NCBI GenBank assembly: GCA_026415535.1
Contig: JAOAGX010000096.1
Span: 16 to 7,786, forward strand
Length of the DNA: 7,771 nt
Origin: Armatimonadota bacterium
Lineage (GTDB): Bacteria; Armatimonadota; UBA5829
Reading direction: 5' to 3'
Both the position numbers and the translations under genes were made by a program. The notes below the pieces were generated by a model. That model saw only the letters and a program-made list of their open reading frames with translations. It searched no databases and was not told the DNA's origin. Positions within the stretch are counted from its first letter, which is position 1. The number at the start of each line of letters is the position of its first letter. Below are positions 1 to 5,848 of this stretch, piece after piece.

Positions 1-1
1 C

Positions 2-1198
2 AAGTCTGACCGTGCAAACTTGAACACTCTCCGCACCAATCCCAAAGTAGTCGGCTCGGTTACTCCAATCTCGTGGGGCCTGAAGGAAGTACTAGAGTTT
101 ACCGAGGTCGTGCTCAACCGAGACGACATTGACGCAAAGGCCGACGCACTCATCCAGTTTATCAGGCAGCGAATCGTGAACCAGACAACCGAGGTCAATG
201 GAGAATTTATAACTGTTCGCAATTTCCAGGACCTTAACCGCTGGTTCGATCTGGTTATGCGGGAAATGGAAGAGTCAAATAAATCGGAGTGGAAGTCTCA
301 CCATTACGCGACTATCCGTAAGGTTCATAATCGGCTCTCTAACCTCAGCACGCGATACCAGGGTCTAATCAGCCCTGATGAGTTCACATCGGACTTGCCC
401 TGGGGCGAATTTGAGGACCGAGCAGTGTATGTGGTCGATGTAGCAAACTTGGAACCCCAGGCTCAGGACCTAGTTTTTACAAGAATTGTCAGTGAACTTA
501 GACAGCACCTGGAAATGGGTAAGCTCGGTGTGAAGCACGTTATCGTGGTGGTCGACGAACTTAACAAGTATGCTCCGTCAGACGGACCGGATACTTATCT
601 CCGCCAAACCCTGCTCGATATTTCAGAGCGAGGCCGGTATCTGGGAATGGTGCTCTTCTCCGCGCAGCAGTTCCGCAGCCAGGTGCATAAGCGGATCGTT
701 GGCAATTCCGCTACCTGCATGTACGGCCGGATGGACATGGACGAATTGGCAACGCCAGGTTATCAAGTACTCACCTCGGCTACAAAAGAAAAGCTTGCAA
801 CCCTTGCCAAGGGCCAACTTATGATACGCCACCCGCACTTCACCCAGCCGATTTTTGTCAAGTTCCCCAGGCCAAACATAATGCGAGGCCCCGACGGGAT
901 AAAGGCATTCCCGCCTGCTGAAGACTTGCCGCTTGAGGAAGCCGTTTGGCGTAACCTGTCGCGGCTCAACCCGTCGCTCAATCGCAACGAGGTGAAGGAC
1001 GTAGTCGCATCTACAGACGCTGACGAGGTCGTGCGTGCAATGAATTTGACTCTCCAGCGCGCCCCTGAAGATCCAGCGGCTTACTTTCGGAACGCCGTCC
1101 GCAAGAAGGCAGGAATAGTCGTCCCTGTTGACGAAGCGCCGCCTATAATTGTCCGGGACGCCGGAAGTGACGGATCCGATCCGTTCGAAACCCTATGA
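2..1198 (+). CDS. herA: HerA-type DNA translocase ATPase, 5'-truncated by the window edge
   Basis: This is the C-terminal part of a HerA/FtsK-superfamily ATPase (HerA-C/DUF87 type). The family forms hexameric rings that move along duplex DNA and feed the NurA nuclease during break resection, with Mre11-Rad50 acting first. The frame is already open at base 2, and no Walker A motif is present, so it must lie upstream. The first in-window start-like codon (TTG at 20) is therefore unlikely to be the true start. Counting from the base-2 codon, a hydrophobic strand VIVVVDEL gives Walker B with D185 and E186. ERGRYLG (209-215) and SAQQF (220-224) match the conserved Arg-rich and sensor Gln positions of HerA proteins. 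About 398 codons are visible and the end is intact (TGA). The tail after about residue 300 is acidic and low in conservation signals. The mre11 start follows 7 bp later, so the two are probably one operon. Family assignment is firm; DNA-repair HerA rather than a defence-type HerA is inferred from the neighbours. Confidence 0.88.
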   Translation, partial: KSDRANLNTLRTNPKVVGSVTPISWGLKEVLEFTEVVLNRDDIDAKADALIQFIRQRIVNQTTEVNGEFITVRNFQDLNRWFDLVMREMEESNKSEWKSHHYATIRKVHNRLSNLSTRYQGLISPDEFTSDLPWGEFEDRAVYVVDVANLEPQAQDLVFTRIVSELRQHLEMGKLGVKHVIVVVDELNKYAPSDGPDTYLRQTLLDISERGRYLGMVLFSAQQFRSQVHKRIVGNSATCMYGRMDMDELATPGYQVLTSATKEKLATLAKGQLMIRHPHFTQPIFVKFPRPNIMRGPDGIKAFPPAEDLPLEEAVWRNLSRLNPSLNRNEVKDVVASTDADEVVRAMNLTLQRAPEDPAAYFRNAVRKKAGIVVPVDEAPPIIVRDAGSDGSDPFETL

Positions 1199-1205
1199 TA
1201 GTTCT

Positions 1206-2342
1206 ATGCGAGTAGTTCACATTGCCGATCCGCATCTTGGATACCGAGCATACAACCGTGTCACACGTGCCGGGGTGAACGCACGTGAGGCCGATGTGTT
1301 TGACGCATTTAGGCGCACACTCGCAAAGATAGTCGAAATCCAGCCGGACCTGATTCTTATCGCAGGCGATCTTTTTCACGTCGTACGCCCGAGCAATCTC
1401 ACTATCCAGCATACGTTTCGCGAGTTTGCGTTGCTTAGGCAAAAGACGCAAGCGCCGGTCATCATTATTGGTGGTAACCACGACTCGCCTCGGTCCGCCG
1501 ACACCGGTTGCATATTGGACCTGTTCACCAACATTCCTGGAATCCACGTCGCTCATACTGAGTATGTGCAGGTTTCGCTCAAAAACCTGAATACATCTGT
1601 GTTCTGCCTCTGCCATAGAGCCCTGCCGCATCTTCCGAGTCTGAAGATAGAGCCTGACCCGTCGAGCAAATACAACATTTTGCTTGCACACGGAACCGTC
1701 GAAGGAACTGTTCGATATGCGTACGATATATACGAGATTAGTCGGTCACAAGCAATATCGGACATTTGGGACTACATCGCTTTTGGACACCATCACATCT
1801 TTGAACAGCTAGCCCCTAACGCGTTCTACGCGGGATCGCTCGAATACACCAGCACAAACATCTGGACGGAAACCGAGAAACCTAAGGGTTTTATCGAATA
1901 CGACCTTGATGAGCGACGTTTGATTTCGTTTCACAAGATCGCAACGCGCGATGTAATAGACCTGAGACCAATTGATGCTGCCGAGTTAGACGCCTCAGAG
2001 TTAAATCGCGTGATCGAACAGCGCCTTGCAACAATTGACGGCAGCCACAAGAATAAGATTGTGCGGCTGGTTGTAGAGAATGTTCATCGATCAGTTCAGG
2101 CAGATCTTGACTACTCCGCTATACGGCAAGTGCGCGCCGAGGCAATGCATTTCGAACTGCAACTCCGCCCGCCCGACAAGCGACTACGCAAAACAGGGTT
2201 AAGTGATACGGGGCCGTCGCGTCCGCTCGAAGAAGAATGGGAGGAGTTTGCTCACGAGTACCCGCTCGATCCAGCAGTGGATCGCGATCACTTGATTGCA
2301 TTGGGTCGAGACTACCTGATGAGACAAACTCTGTCAGAATAG
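1206..2342 (+). CDS. sbcD: Mre11/SbcD-type DNA double-strand-break nuclease
   Basis: This is the metallophosphatase subunit of the Mre11-Rad50 (SbcCD) complex, a Mn-dependent 3'-5' exonuclease and hairpin endonuclease that processes DNA ends. All phosphodiesterase motifs are readable: D8-x-H10 (ADPHLGY), G54-D55-LFH, G90-N91-H92-D93-SPRS, H162 in LLAHGTVEG, and G194-H195-H-H197. They are followed by the capping segment FYAGSLEY, where the family usually has YPGS. The acidic, helical C-terminus (EEEWEEFAHEY onward) fits the Rad50-binding region. Length is 378 residues, normal for the family. I chose ATG 1206 because the conserved first beta-strand (MRVVHIADPH) begins there. A TTG at 1149 in the same frame would add 19 residues overlapping herA and without conserved character. 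No clear Shine-Dalgarno sequence precedes it, and the 7-bp gap after herA suggests translational coupling. Its usual partner, rad50, begins only after a 448-bp interruption. Confidence 0.95.
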   Translation: MRVVHIADPHLGYRAYNRVTRAGVNAREADVFDAFRRTLAKIVEIQPDLILIAGDLFHVVRPSNLTIQHTFREFALLRQKTQAPVIIIGGNHDSPRSADTGCILDLFTNIPGIHVAHTEYVQVSLKNLNTSVFCLCHRALPHLPSLKIEPDPSSKYNILLAHGTVEGTVRYAYDIYEISRSQAISDIWDYIAFGHHHIFEQLAPNAFYAGSLEYTSTNIWTETEKPKGFIEYDLDERRLISFHKIATRDVIDLRPIDAAELDASELNRVIEQRLATIDGSHKNKIVRLVVENVHRSVQADLDYSAIRQVRAEAMHFELQLRPPDKRLRKTGLSDTGPSRPLEEEWEEFAHEYPLDPAVDRDHLIALGRDYLMRQTLSE

Positions 2343-2431
2343 CGCTTTTCAGAAGAATGTGTCTGCCTGTGGACTTTCGCTTTGTGTGATTAACCTGACA
2401 AGTGCCCTACATATTGTATCGGAGGTGTACT

Positions 2432-2498
2432 GTCATTCTGAGCGCAGCTAAGAACCTCGGAGTCGTGTTTCGAGATCCTTCGCTTCGCTCAGGATGAC
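2432..2498. repeat. Imperfect inverted repeat / hairpin of the ATTCTGAGCG...CGCTCAGGAT family
   Basis: Two 27-nt arms, 2432-2458 and 2472-2498, are inverted copies matching at 22 of 27 positions, separated by a 13-nt loop. The right arm (core CCTTCGCTTCGCTCAGGATG) is the better-preserved unit, and near-identical copies occur at 5488-5513 and 5543-5568. As RNA it could fold into a long stem-loop and act as a processing or attenuation signal between mre11 and rad50. The element resembles small palindromic intergenic repeats widespread in many bacterial genomes. It encodes nothing, so if mobile it would depend on an enzyme supplied elsewhere. Confidence 0.85.
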
Positions 2499-2531
2499 GA
2501 TAGAGGACACAGCAGGATAATAATAGTGGAC

Positions 2532-2569
2532 CTAGATGATTGTAGTGAATCTAGATGATTGTAGTGAAT
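2532..2569. repeat. Perfect 19-bp tandem duplication
   Basis: The 19-mer CTAGATGATTGTAGTGAAT occurs twice back to back (2532-2550 and 2551-2569) with no mismatch. A degenerate third unit may precede it near 2515-2531 (GATAATAATAGTGGAC, about 11 of 16 positions alike). Identity between the two units points to a recent slippage event or to selection on a repeated binding site. Confidence 0.9.
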
Positions 2570-2634
2570 TTCGAACAACTGTGACACGGTAAGAATGACC
2601 ACAGCAAATCCAGAATGGCGGTAGCACACCGAGG

Positions 2635-2663
2635 TTGACGTTGGCTCGCTCAAAAAGTAAATA
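2635..2663 (+). promoter_or_regulatory. Candidate sigma-70-type promoter for rad50
   Basis: TTGACG (2635-2640, five of six to the -35 consensus) is followed after 17 bp by TAAATA (2658-2663, only three of six to the -10 consensus). The start would fall near 2670 and give a leader of about 120 nt. It sits in the right place to drive rad50 independently of herA-mre11 after the repeat insertion. The weak -10 makes this tentative. Confidence 0.35.
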
Positions 2664-2790
2664 TCCTGGCATTCATTTGTGACGCAAAAAGACGATCGAC
2701 AGGTTTTGAACGAAACGTCGGCTGAACGGCCTGCATTATGATAGCGTGATAGCCGCGCCTGTTACCTCTTCCCAACAGATCTCTTAACCG

Positions 2791-5226
2791 ATGAAACTTG
2801 TGAGCTTGGAACTGAAGAATTTTCGCCAACACTTGGACACTTCGATAGTGTTTCAGGACGGACTCACGGGCATTGTCGGTCCGAACGGCGCAGGTAAAAC
2901 CACGATACTCGAAGCAATCGCCTGGGCACTCTACGGTTCGCCAGCCATTAGAGGCAACAACAGCACAATCCGCTCGTTCGCTTCCGACGGTGGTGCTAAG
3001 GCCGGAGCAACATTGACTTTTGAGCTGAGTGGTCAGGTTCACCGCGTTTCGCGAACGCTTGACGCCAGTGGCAGAACCGGCCACGCCGTGCTAGAGATCG
3101 ACGGTCGCGCGGTTTGCACGGGAATGAACGAAGTGTCTGAAACCATTACCCGAATGCTCGGCATGGACTATCGAGCGTTCTTCACGAGCTTCTTCACCGG
3201 CCAGAAGCAGCTTGAGTTCATGGCCGCGCTTGATGGAAGGCAACGCGAGGCCTCAATTAGTCGCATGCTCGGCTATGACCGCCTAACCAAGGCACGAGAT
3301 CAAGCTAATCAAGACAGGCTTGGTCTTGCTCGTGAGATCGAAGGATTGGAGAAGGGACTTGCAGACCCAGAAGAGCTTAGGGCTCGCAGAAAAGAAGCGG
3401 AGACAGCGCTAGCGGCGGCGTCAAAGGCACTTGAGCAAGCAGAATCAGATCACAAGTCCGCACAGGAGAATGTTGAGAAGCTCCAACCAATAAAAGATGC
3501 TTCCGATCAGACGGCCAAGCGCTACGACGAGCTCTCGCGGCGACTCGAAACCGACCGCGCCGACCTCTTACACAACGAAACGCGACTCGACCAACTAAGG
3601 AAGGAACTGGCCGATTTAGAATCAAAGCGCAGGGATCTTGACTTGCTCAAGCCCGATCTAGATCGTTATCACGAAGCTGAGCGTGAGTTCAAGCATCTGA
3701 AAGAACTCCAAGTACATGAAGCTGAGCGCCAACAGCTCAAAGGCCAGATCGAAACTCACGAGTCGGACCTCAAACGACTTGAGTCTAGGCTGAAACAGTT
3801 AGAGTCTGCCCACGAGAGACAAACCAGGGCTACAATCGCACTAACAGAGGCCGAAAAGCTGCTTGCCCAGGTCGATGAGACAATGCGCAAGCTGCGTGAG
3901 GACCTAGTCGCACGCGAACACGCGCTGACCGCCCAAATCACGGGACTCGAATCGCGCAAGGACGAAGTTGAGGCAAACCGCGCTCGTATAGTAGAGGCAG
4001 GGGCCGACGGGAAGTGCCCTACCTGCGAACGTCCCCTCGCCGGCGAGCTCGAAAAGGTACTGGCTAACTTCGACGCCGAAATCGAGGATTTGTCTAGGCG
4101 AGCAAAGGAGCTGACGTGTGAAAAGGAATCCCTTGAGCACGAAGCAGCCGCGAGCAAAGTTGCGGCTTCGGACCGTGAACGTCTCGTTTCACAGATTGAC
4201 GAACTAAGAAAAGAAAAGGCTGAGGCCGATACACGTGTTGCCGAGCGTGATACCGTGTTGCGGGAGATCGAAACGCGACAATCATCGCTTAATGAGCTTC
4301 GCTCTCGCCTAGCTGCCCTGCCCCAAGGCTTTGACCAGACCAGGTTTCGCGAGCTGCAAAAGATCGGCGAAGAATTGAAACCGGTTTACAAGCGCTGCAT
4401 CGAACTGGAGACGGCACTCGAACGACAGCCGACGGTGGCGAACGAAGCTCAGGAACTTCATGACCGAATCGCGCTTATTAAGTCTCGAATTTCCGAGTCC
4501 GAGAAGTCGATTCGCGAGCTTGCCTTTTCTCCCGAGGAACACGAGCGCGTCACGAAAGACTTCGACGCTGCCCAGACCGACTTGAACAGAGCAGCATTGG
4601 AACTGGAACGTCGAAAAGGTGAGCTTAAGGCTGCATCAGCGGTTCTCGACGGAATAAAGAGCGAAGAGGAAAGATACAAGTCACGAGTAGATGAGCTTAA
4701 GTCGAAGCGTTTGGAAAGGCTCCATCTGCAAACCTTGGCCGAGGCATTCGACAAGCTTCGAGCCGAGCTCAACAACCGTATACGCCCGGAATTGGAATCA
4801 ATTGCAAGCGAGCTTCTTGCAGTGATGACTGACGGCCGCTACAACGTGCTCAGGCTCAGTGACGATTACAAGCCGGTAGTCGTTGACGACGGCGAGGAAA
4901 AACCGGTCATCTCGGGCGGAGAAGATGACGTTGTCAATCTTGCGCTGCGGCTTGCAGTGTCGCAGATGATTGCAGACCGTGCAGGGCAATCATTCTCGCT
5001 CCTGATACTGGACGAAGTGTTCGGCTCCCTAGACGAGTTGCGACGAGATAACGTGGTGGGTCTCCTGCAGAACCTGAAAAACCGGTTTGAGCAGATAATT
5101 CTGATTACGCATGTCGAGTCAATTCACGACGCCGTTGACAACTGCTTGTGGGTAGAGTTCGATGAGAGGACTAAGACAAGTAAATTGATGGAGCGTGAAC
5201 AAAACCTCACCCCTGCCCTCTCCTAA
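2791..5226 (+). CDS. sbcC: Rad50/SbcC-type SMC-like ATPase
   Basis: This is the ATPase and DNA-tethering subunit of the Mre11-Rad50 complex. The 811 residues carry every expected element in order. Walker A is GPNGAGKTT (30-38, K36) and the Q-loop Gln is Q138 in FFTGQKQ. A long charged coiled coil spans about 170-400, followed by the zinc hook C409-P-T-C412 and a returning coiled coil to about 640. The ABC signature is SGGED (708-712), Walker B is LLILDE (737-742), the D-loop is SLD (746-748), and the switch His is H774 in LITHVES. It is shorter than E. coli SbcC (about 1050) and closer to archaeal Rad50 sizes, which means a shorter coiled coil. ATG 2791 starts directly before the first beta-strand (MKLVSLELKNFRQH), but no Shine-Dalgarno precedes it. 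The final residues (NLTPALS) and stop are encoded inside a GC-rich hairpin-forming stretch and may be a late addition. Identification is very secure. Confidence 0.97.
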   Translation: MKLVSLELKNFRQHLDTSIVFQDGLTGIVGPNGAGKTTILEAIAWALYGSPAIRGNNSTIRSFASDGGAKAGATLTFELSGQVHRVSRTLDASGRTGHAVLEIDGRAVCTGMNEVSETITRMLGMDYRAFFTSFFTGQKQLEFMAALDGRQREASISRMLGYDRLTKARDQANQDRLGLAREIEGLEKGLADPEELRARRKEAETALAAASKALEQAESDHKSAQENVEKLQPIKDASDQTAKRYDELSRRLETDRADLLHNETRLDQLRKELADLESKRRDLDLLKPDLDRYHEAEREFKHLKELQVHEAERQQLKGQIETHESDLKRLESRLKQLESAHERQTRATIALTEAEKLLAQVDETMRKLREDLVAREHALTAQITGLESRKDEVEANRARIVEAGADGKCPTCERPLAGELEKVLANFDAEIEDLSRRAKELTCEKESLEHEAAASKVAASDRERLVSQIDELRKEKAEADTRVAERDTVLREIETRQSSLNELRSRLAALPQGFDQTRFRELQKIGEELKPVYKRCIELETALERQPTVANEAQELHDRIALIKSRISESEKSIRELAFSPEEHERVTKDFDAAQTDLNRAALELERRKGELKAASAVLDGIKSEEERYKSRVDELKSKRLERLHLQTLAEAFDKLRAELNNRIRPELESIASELLAVMTDGRYNVLRLSDDYKPVVVDDGEEKPVISGGEDDVVNLALRLAVSQMIADRAGQSFSLLILDEVFGSLDELRRDNVVGLLQNLKNRFEQIILITHVESIHDAVDNCLWVEFDERTKTSKLMEREQNLTPALS

Positions 5227-5238
5227 GTGGGGAGCAGG
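5212..5238. terminator. GC-rich hairpin over the rad50 stop codon; possible minus-strand terminator
   Basis: CCTGC (5212-5216) and TCTCC (5219-5223) can pair with GCAGG (5234-5238) and GGGGA (5229-5233), with a two-base bulge and a TAAGT loop. The rad50 TAA stop (5224-5226) lies in the loop. No T-run follows on the plus strand. On the minus strand the stem is followed 8 nt later by TTTTGTT, so it could end a transcript from the minus-strand promoter at 5418-5447. It is a weak terminator by usual criteria. Confidence 0.4.
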
Positions 5239-5269
5239 CTAACCCACCCACCATTGGAGACAGCAAGGG

Positions 5270-5389
5270 TCAGGGCTTGGAAATGTCTACTTCTTCTTTT
5301 CTCGCTCTTCTCGCAATCGTTGTTTGTATCTCTCCTGAGCCCTTTTCCTGGCTCTCCGAAGCTCTTTTTGGCGGATTCTCAGCTTCCAT
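5270..5389 (-). CDS. Candidate small gene (39-codon ATG frame, overlapping a 31-codon basic frame)
   Basis: I do not recognise a product. The case rests on signals: a perfect TTGACA/18 bp/TATAAT promoter ends 29 bp upstream and a perfect AAGGAGGTGAT lies at the start, all correctly ordered on the minus strand. Two frames compete. The ATG at 5389 gives 39 residues (MEAENPPKRASESQ..., stop 5272-5270) but overlaps the end of the ribosome-binding sequence, leaving only 2 nt from GGAGG. A second frame, 5382-5287, starts only with CTG at a better 9-nt spacing. It encodes 31 residues that are almost entirely Arg, Lys, Glu and Gln (for example RRARKRAQERYKQRLREERE), with strong helix character like the basic tails of small ribosomal or nucleic-acid-binding proteins. 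The stretch may instead be a non-coding RNA. Whether it is translated, and in which frame, is unresolved. Confidence 0.35.
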   Translation of the reverse strand: MEAENPPKRASESQEKGSGEIQTTIARRARKEEVDISKP

Positions 5390-5398
5390 CACCTCCTT
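5388..5398 (-). promoter_or_regulatory. Perfect Shine-Dalgarno sequence on the minus strand
   Basis: Reading the minus strand, AAGGAGGTGAT spans 5398 to 5388 and is a full match to the sequence complementary to the usual bacterial 16S rRNA 3' end. It lies 19 nt downstream of the TATAAT box. None of the main genes in this window has a comparable site, so it stands out. It overlaps an ATG at 5389 and precedes a CTG at 5382 by 9 nt. Confidence 0.6.
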
Positions 5399-5417
5399 AG
5401 AGATTACGGCTGCCGAT

Positions 5418-5447
5418 ATTATAGGGGCGGCTTTTGCAAACTGTCAA
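5418..5447 (-). promoter_or_regulatory. Perfect-consensus sigma-70 promoter on the minus strand
   Basis: On the minus strand TTGACA (5447-5442) and TATAAT (5423-5418) are both exact consensus hexamers, separated by 18 bp. Transcription would start near 5411 and run leftward through the Shine-Dalgarno sequence at 5398-5388 toward the 3' end of rad50. The -35 box lies in the loop between the arms of a 10-bp inverted repeat (5428-5469), suggesting an operator. This is the strongest promoter by consensus in the window. Confidence 0.7.
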
Positions 5448-5469
5448 GTTCCGGACTGCGCAAAAGCCG
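5428..5469. repeat. Perfect 10-bp inverted repeat around the minus-strand -35 box
   Basis: CGGCTTTTGC (5428-5437) and GCAAAAGCCG (5460-5469) are exact reverse complements separated by 22 bp. The -35 hexamer (5442-5447) lies between the arms, and the left arm falls in the spacer to the -10. The geometry suits binding by a dimeric repressor across the promoter; a transcribed hairpin is less likely because it lies upstream of the predicted start. Confidence 0.7.
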
Positions 5470-5487
5470 AATCGGATCCCTAGCCCC

Positions 5488-5513
5488 AGATCCTTCGCTT
5501 CGCTCAGAATGAC
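5488..5513. repeat. Intergenic repeat copy A (26 bp)
   Basis: The copy has the core CCTTCGCTTCGCTCAGAATG. It is in the same orientation as, and one base different from, the aligned part of the right arm of the hairpin repeat at 2472-2498 (AGAATGAC here, AGGATGAC there). It stands alone here, without an inverted partner arm nearby. Confidence 0.85.
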
Positions 5514-5542
5514 GGTGGAGACAACAAAGAGATGACACCGCG

Positions 5543-5568
5543 AGATTCTTTGCTTCGCTCAGAATGAT
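5543..5568. repeat. Intergenic repeat copy B (26 bp)
   Basis: The core is TTCTTTGCTTCGCTCAGAAT, starting 55 bp after copy A and in the same orientation. It differs from copy A by a few substitutions (AGATTCTTT for AGATCCTTC, and a final T for C). It is followed by degraded pieces such as CAGAGTGATG at 5577. Confidence 0.85.
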
Positions 5569-5581
5569 GTGCTGCCCAGAG

Positions 5582-5669
5582 TGATGTGTTGATCAGAATG
5601 ATATAGTGCGACGCTAGATTCTTAATGACGTGTTGATCAGAATGACATAACGCAACGGCAGATTCTTAG
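5582..5669. repeat. Diverged 44-bp tandem duplication
   Basis: Units 5582-5625 and 5626-5669 align without gaps at 36 of 44 positions. Both share GTGTTGATCAGAATGA and, near the end, AGATTCTTA. The internal AGATTCTTA and CAGAATGA pieces are also fragments of the neighbouring 26-bp repeat, so this is probably an older, decayed part of the same repeat cluster. A further partial unit continues at 5670-5690 (GCTTAGAATGATG). Confidence 0.8.
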
Positions 5670-5680
5670 TTTTGCTTAGA

Positions 5681-5848
5681 ATGATGCGTTGTGAGGCTGG
5701 ACGTCTAATAATACCGTGCGACCCACAACCTCAAGAAGAACATCTCATCAAAGCAAAAACTCCTGATTACGAAGCACTCCAAAGGTTAGGCACAAAGCTT
5801 CCAAATTCACCTAGCAAGGAAAGTGATGACGTGGACTTGGTATTCTAA
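5681..5848 (+). pseudogene. Short reading frame, possibly the 3' remnant of a lost gene
   Basis: A frame with two adjacent ATGs (5681, 5684) runs 55 codons to TAA at 5846-5848, overlapping the convergent sirtuin stop by 4 bp. I do not recognise it. Its last 40 residues look protein-like: hydrophilic and helical around IKAKTPDYEALQRLG, ending PSKESDDVDLVF. The first residues come from, or abut, the degraded repeat GCTTAGAATGATG, and no ribosome-binding site is seen. In-frame TAA at 5648 closes the frame upstream. Two readings are possible: a very small gene, or the C-terminal end of a larger protein whose 5' part was replaced by repeats. I favour the second. Confidence 0.3.

Larger units (their letters stand above)
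2343..2790. other. 448-bp non-coding gap between mre11 and rad50
   Basis: I see no convincing gene on either strand here. The stretch holds an imperfect hairpin repeat (2432-2498), a perfect 19-bp tandem duplication (2532-2569), scattered short echoes of the repeat such as AGAATGAC near 2591 and CAGAATGG near 2611, and a candidate promoter (2635-2663). The last 120 bases run into the rad50 start without a recognisable ribosome-binding site. No T-rich terminator follows the mre11 stop. In most genomes sbcD and sbcC abut or overlap, so this gap looks like secondary expansion by repeat insertion. Confidence 0.75.
5227..5844. other. 618-bp intergenic block: hidden minus-strand unit, repeats, possible gene remnant
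   Basis: Between the convergent ends of rad50 and the sirtuin gene there is no long gene. From left to right it holds a minus-strand short reading frame with its own promoter (5270-5469), two good copies of the CGCTTCGCTCAGAATGA repeat (5488-5568), a diverged 44-bp tandem duplication (5582-5669), and a plus-strand 55-codon frame (5681-5848). A plus-strand frame of 68 codons at 5277-5483 is the antisense of the minus-strand unit and is not called. Confidence 0.7.

Noticed and set aside
1149..1205. Longer mre11 start at TTG 1149.
   Set aside because: It would overlap herA by 50 bp and add 19 residues before the conserved first strand. ATG 1206 fits the family start.
1195..1215. ATGA overlap at the herA stop as a coupled start for mre11.
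   Set aside because: The ATG at 1195 is in another frame and stops after six codons. ATG 1206 is the correct start.
2706..2742. Second rad50 promoter TTGAAC ... TATGAT.
   Set aside because: The 25-bp spacing is too long for a sigma-70 promoter. TATGAT alone lacks a suitable -35 or an extended -10.
2650..3084. Minus-strand frame of 144 codons across the rad50 start.
   Set aside because: It overlaps the conserved Rad50 Walker A region in antisense and has no domain character or start signals. The same reasoning excludes the other antisense frames within herA, mre11, rad50, the sirtuin and DUF362 genes.
5277..5483. Plus-strand 68-codon frame with a hydrophobic start, resembling a signal peptide.
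   Set aside because: It starts at TTG with no ribosome-binding site. Its Phe/Leu/Ser-rich sequence is the expected antisense of the Arg/Lys/Glu-rich minus-strand frame, which has a perfect promoter.
5488..5690. A CRISPR array in the repeat cluster.
   Set aside because: Unit lengths and spacings are irregular, copies are degraded, and the intervals share sequence with the repeats instead of being unique spacers. No cas gene is present.
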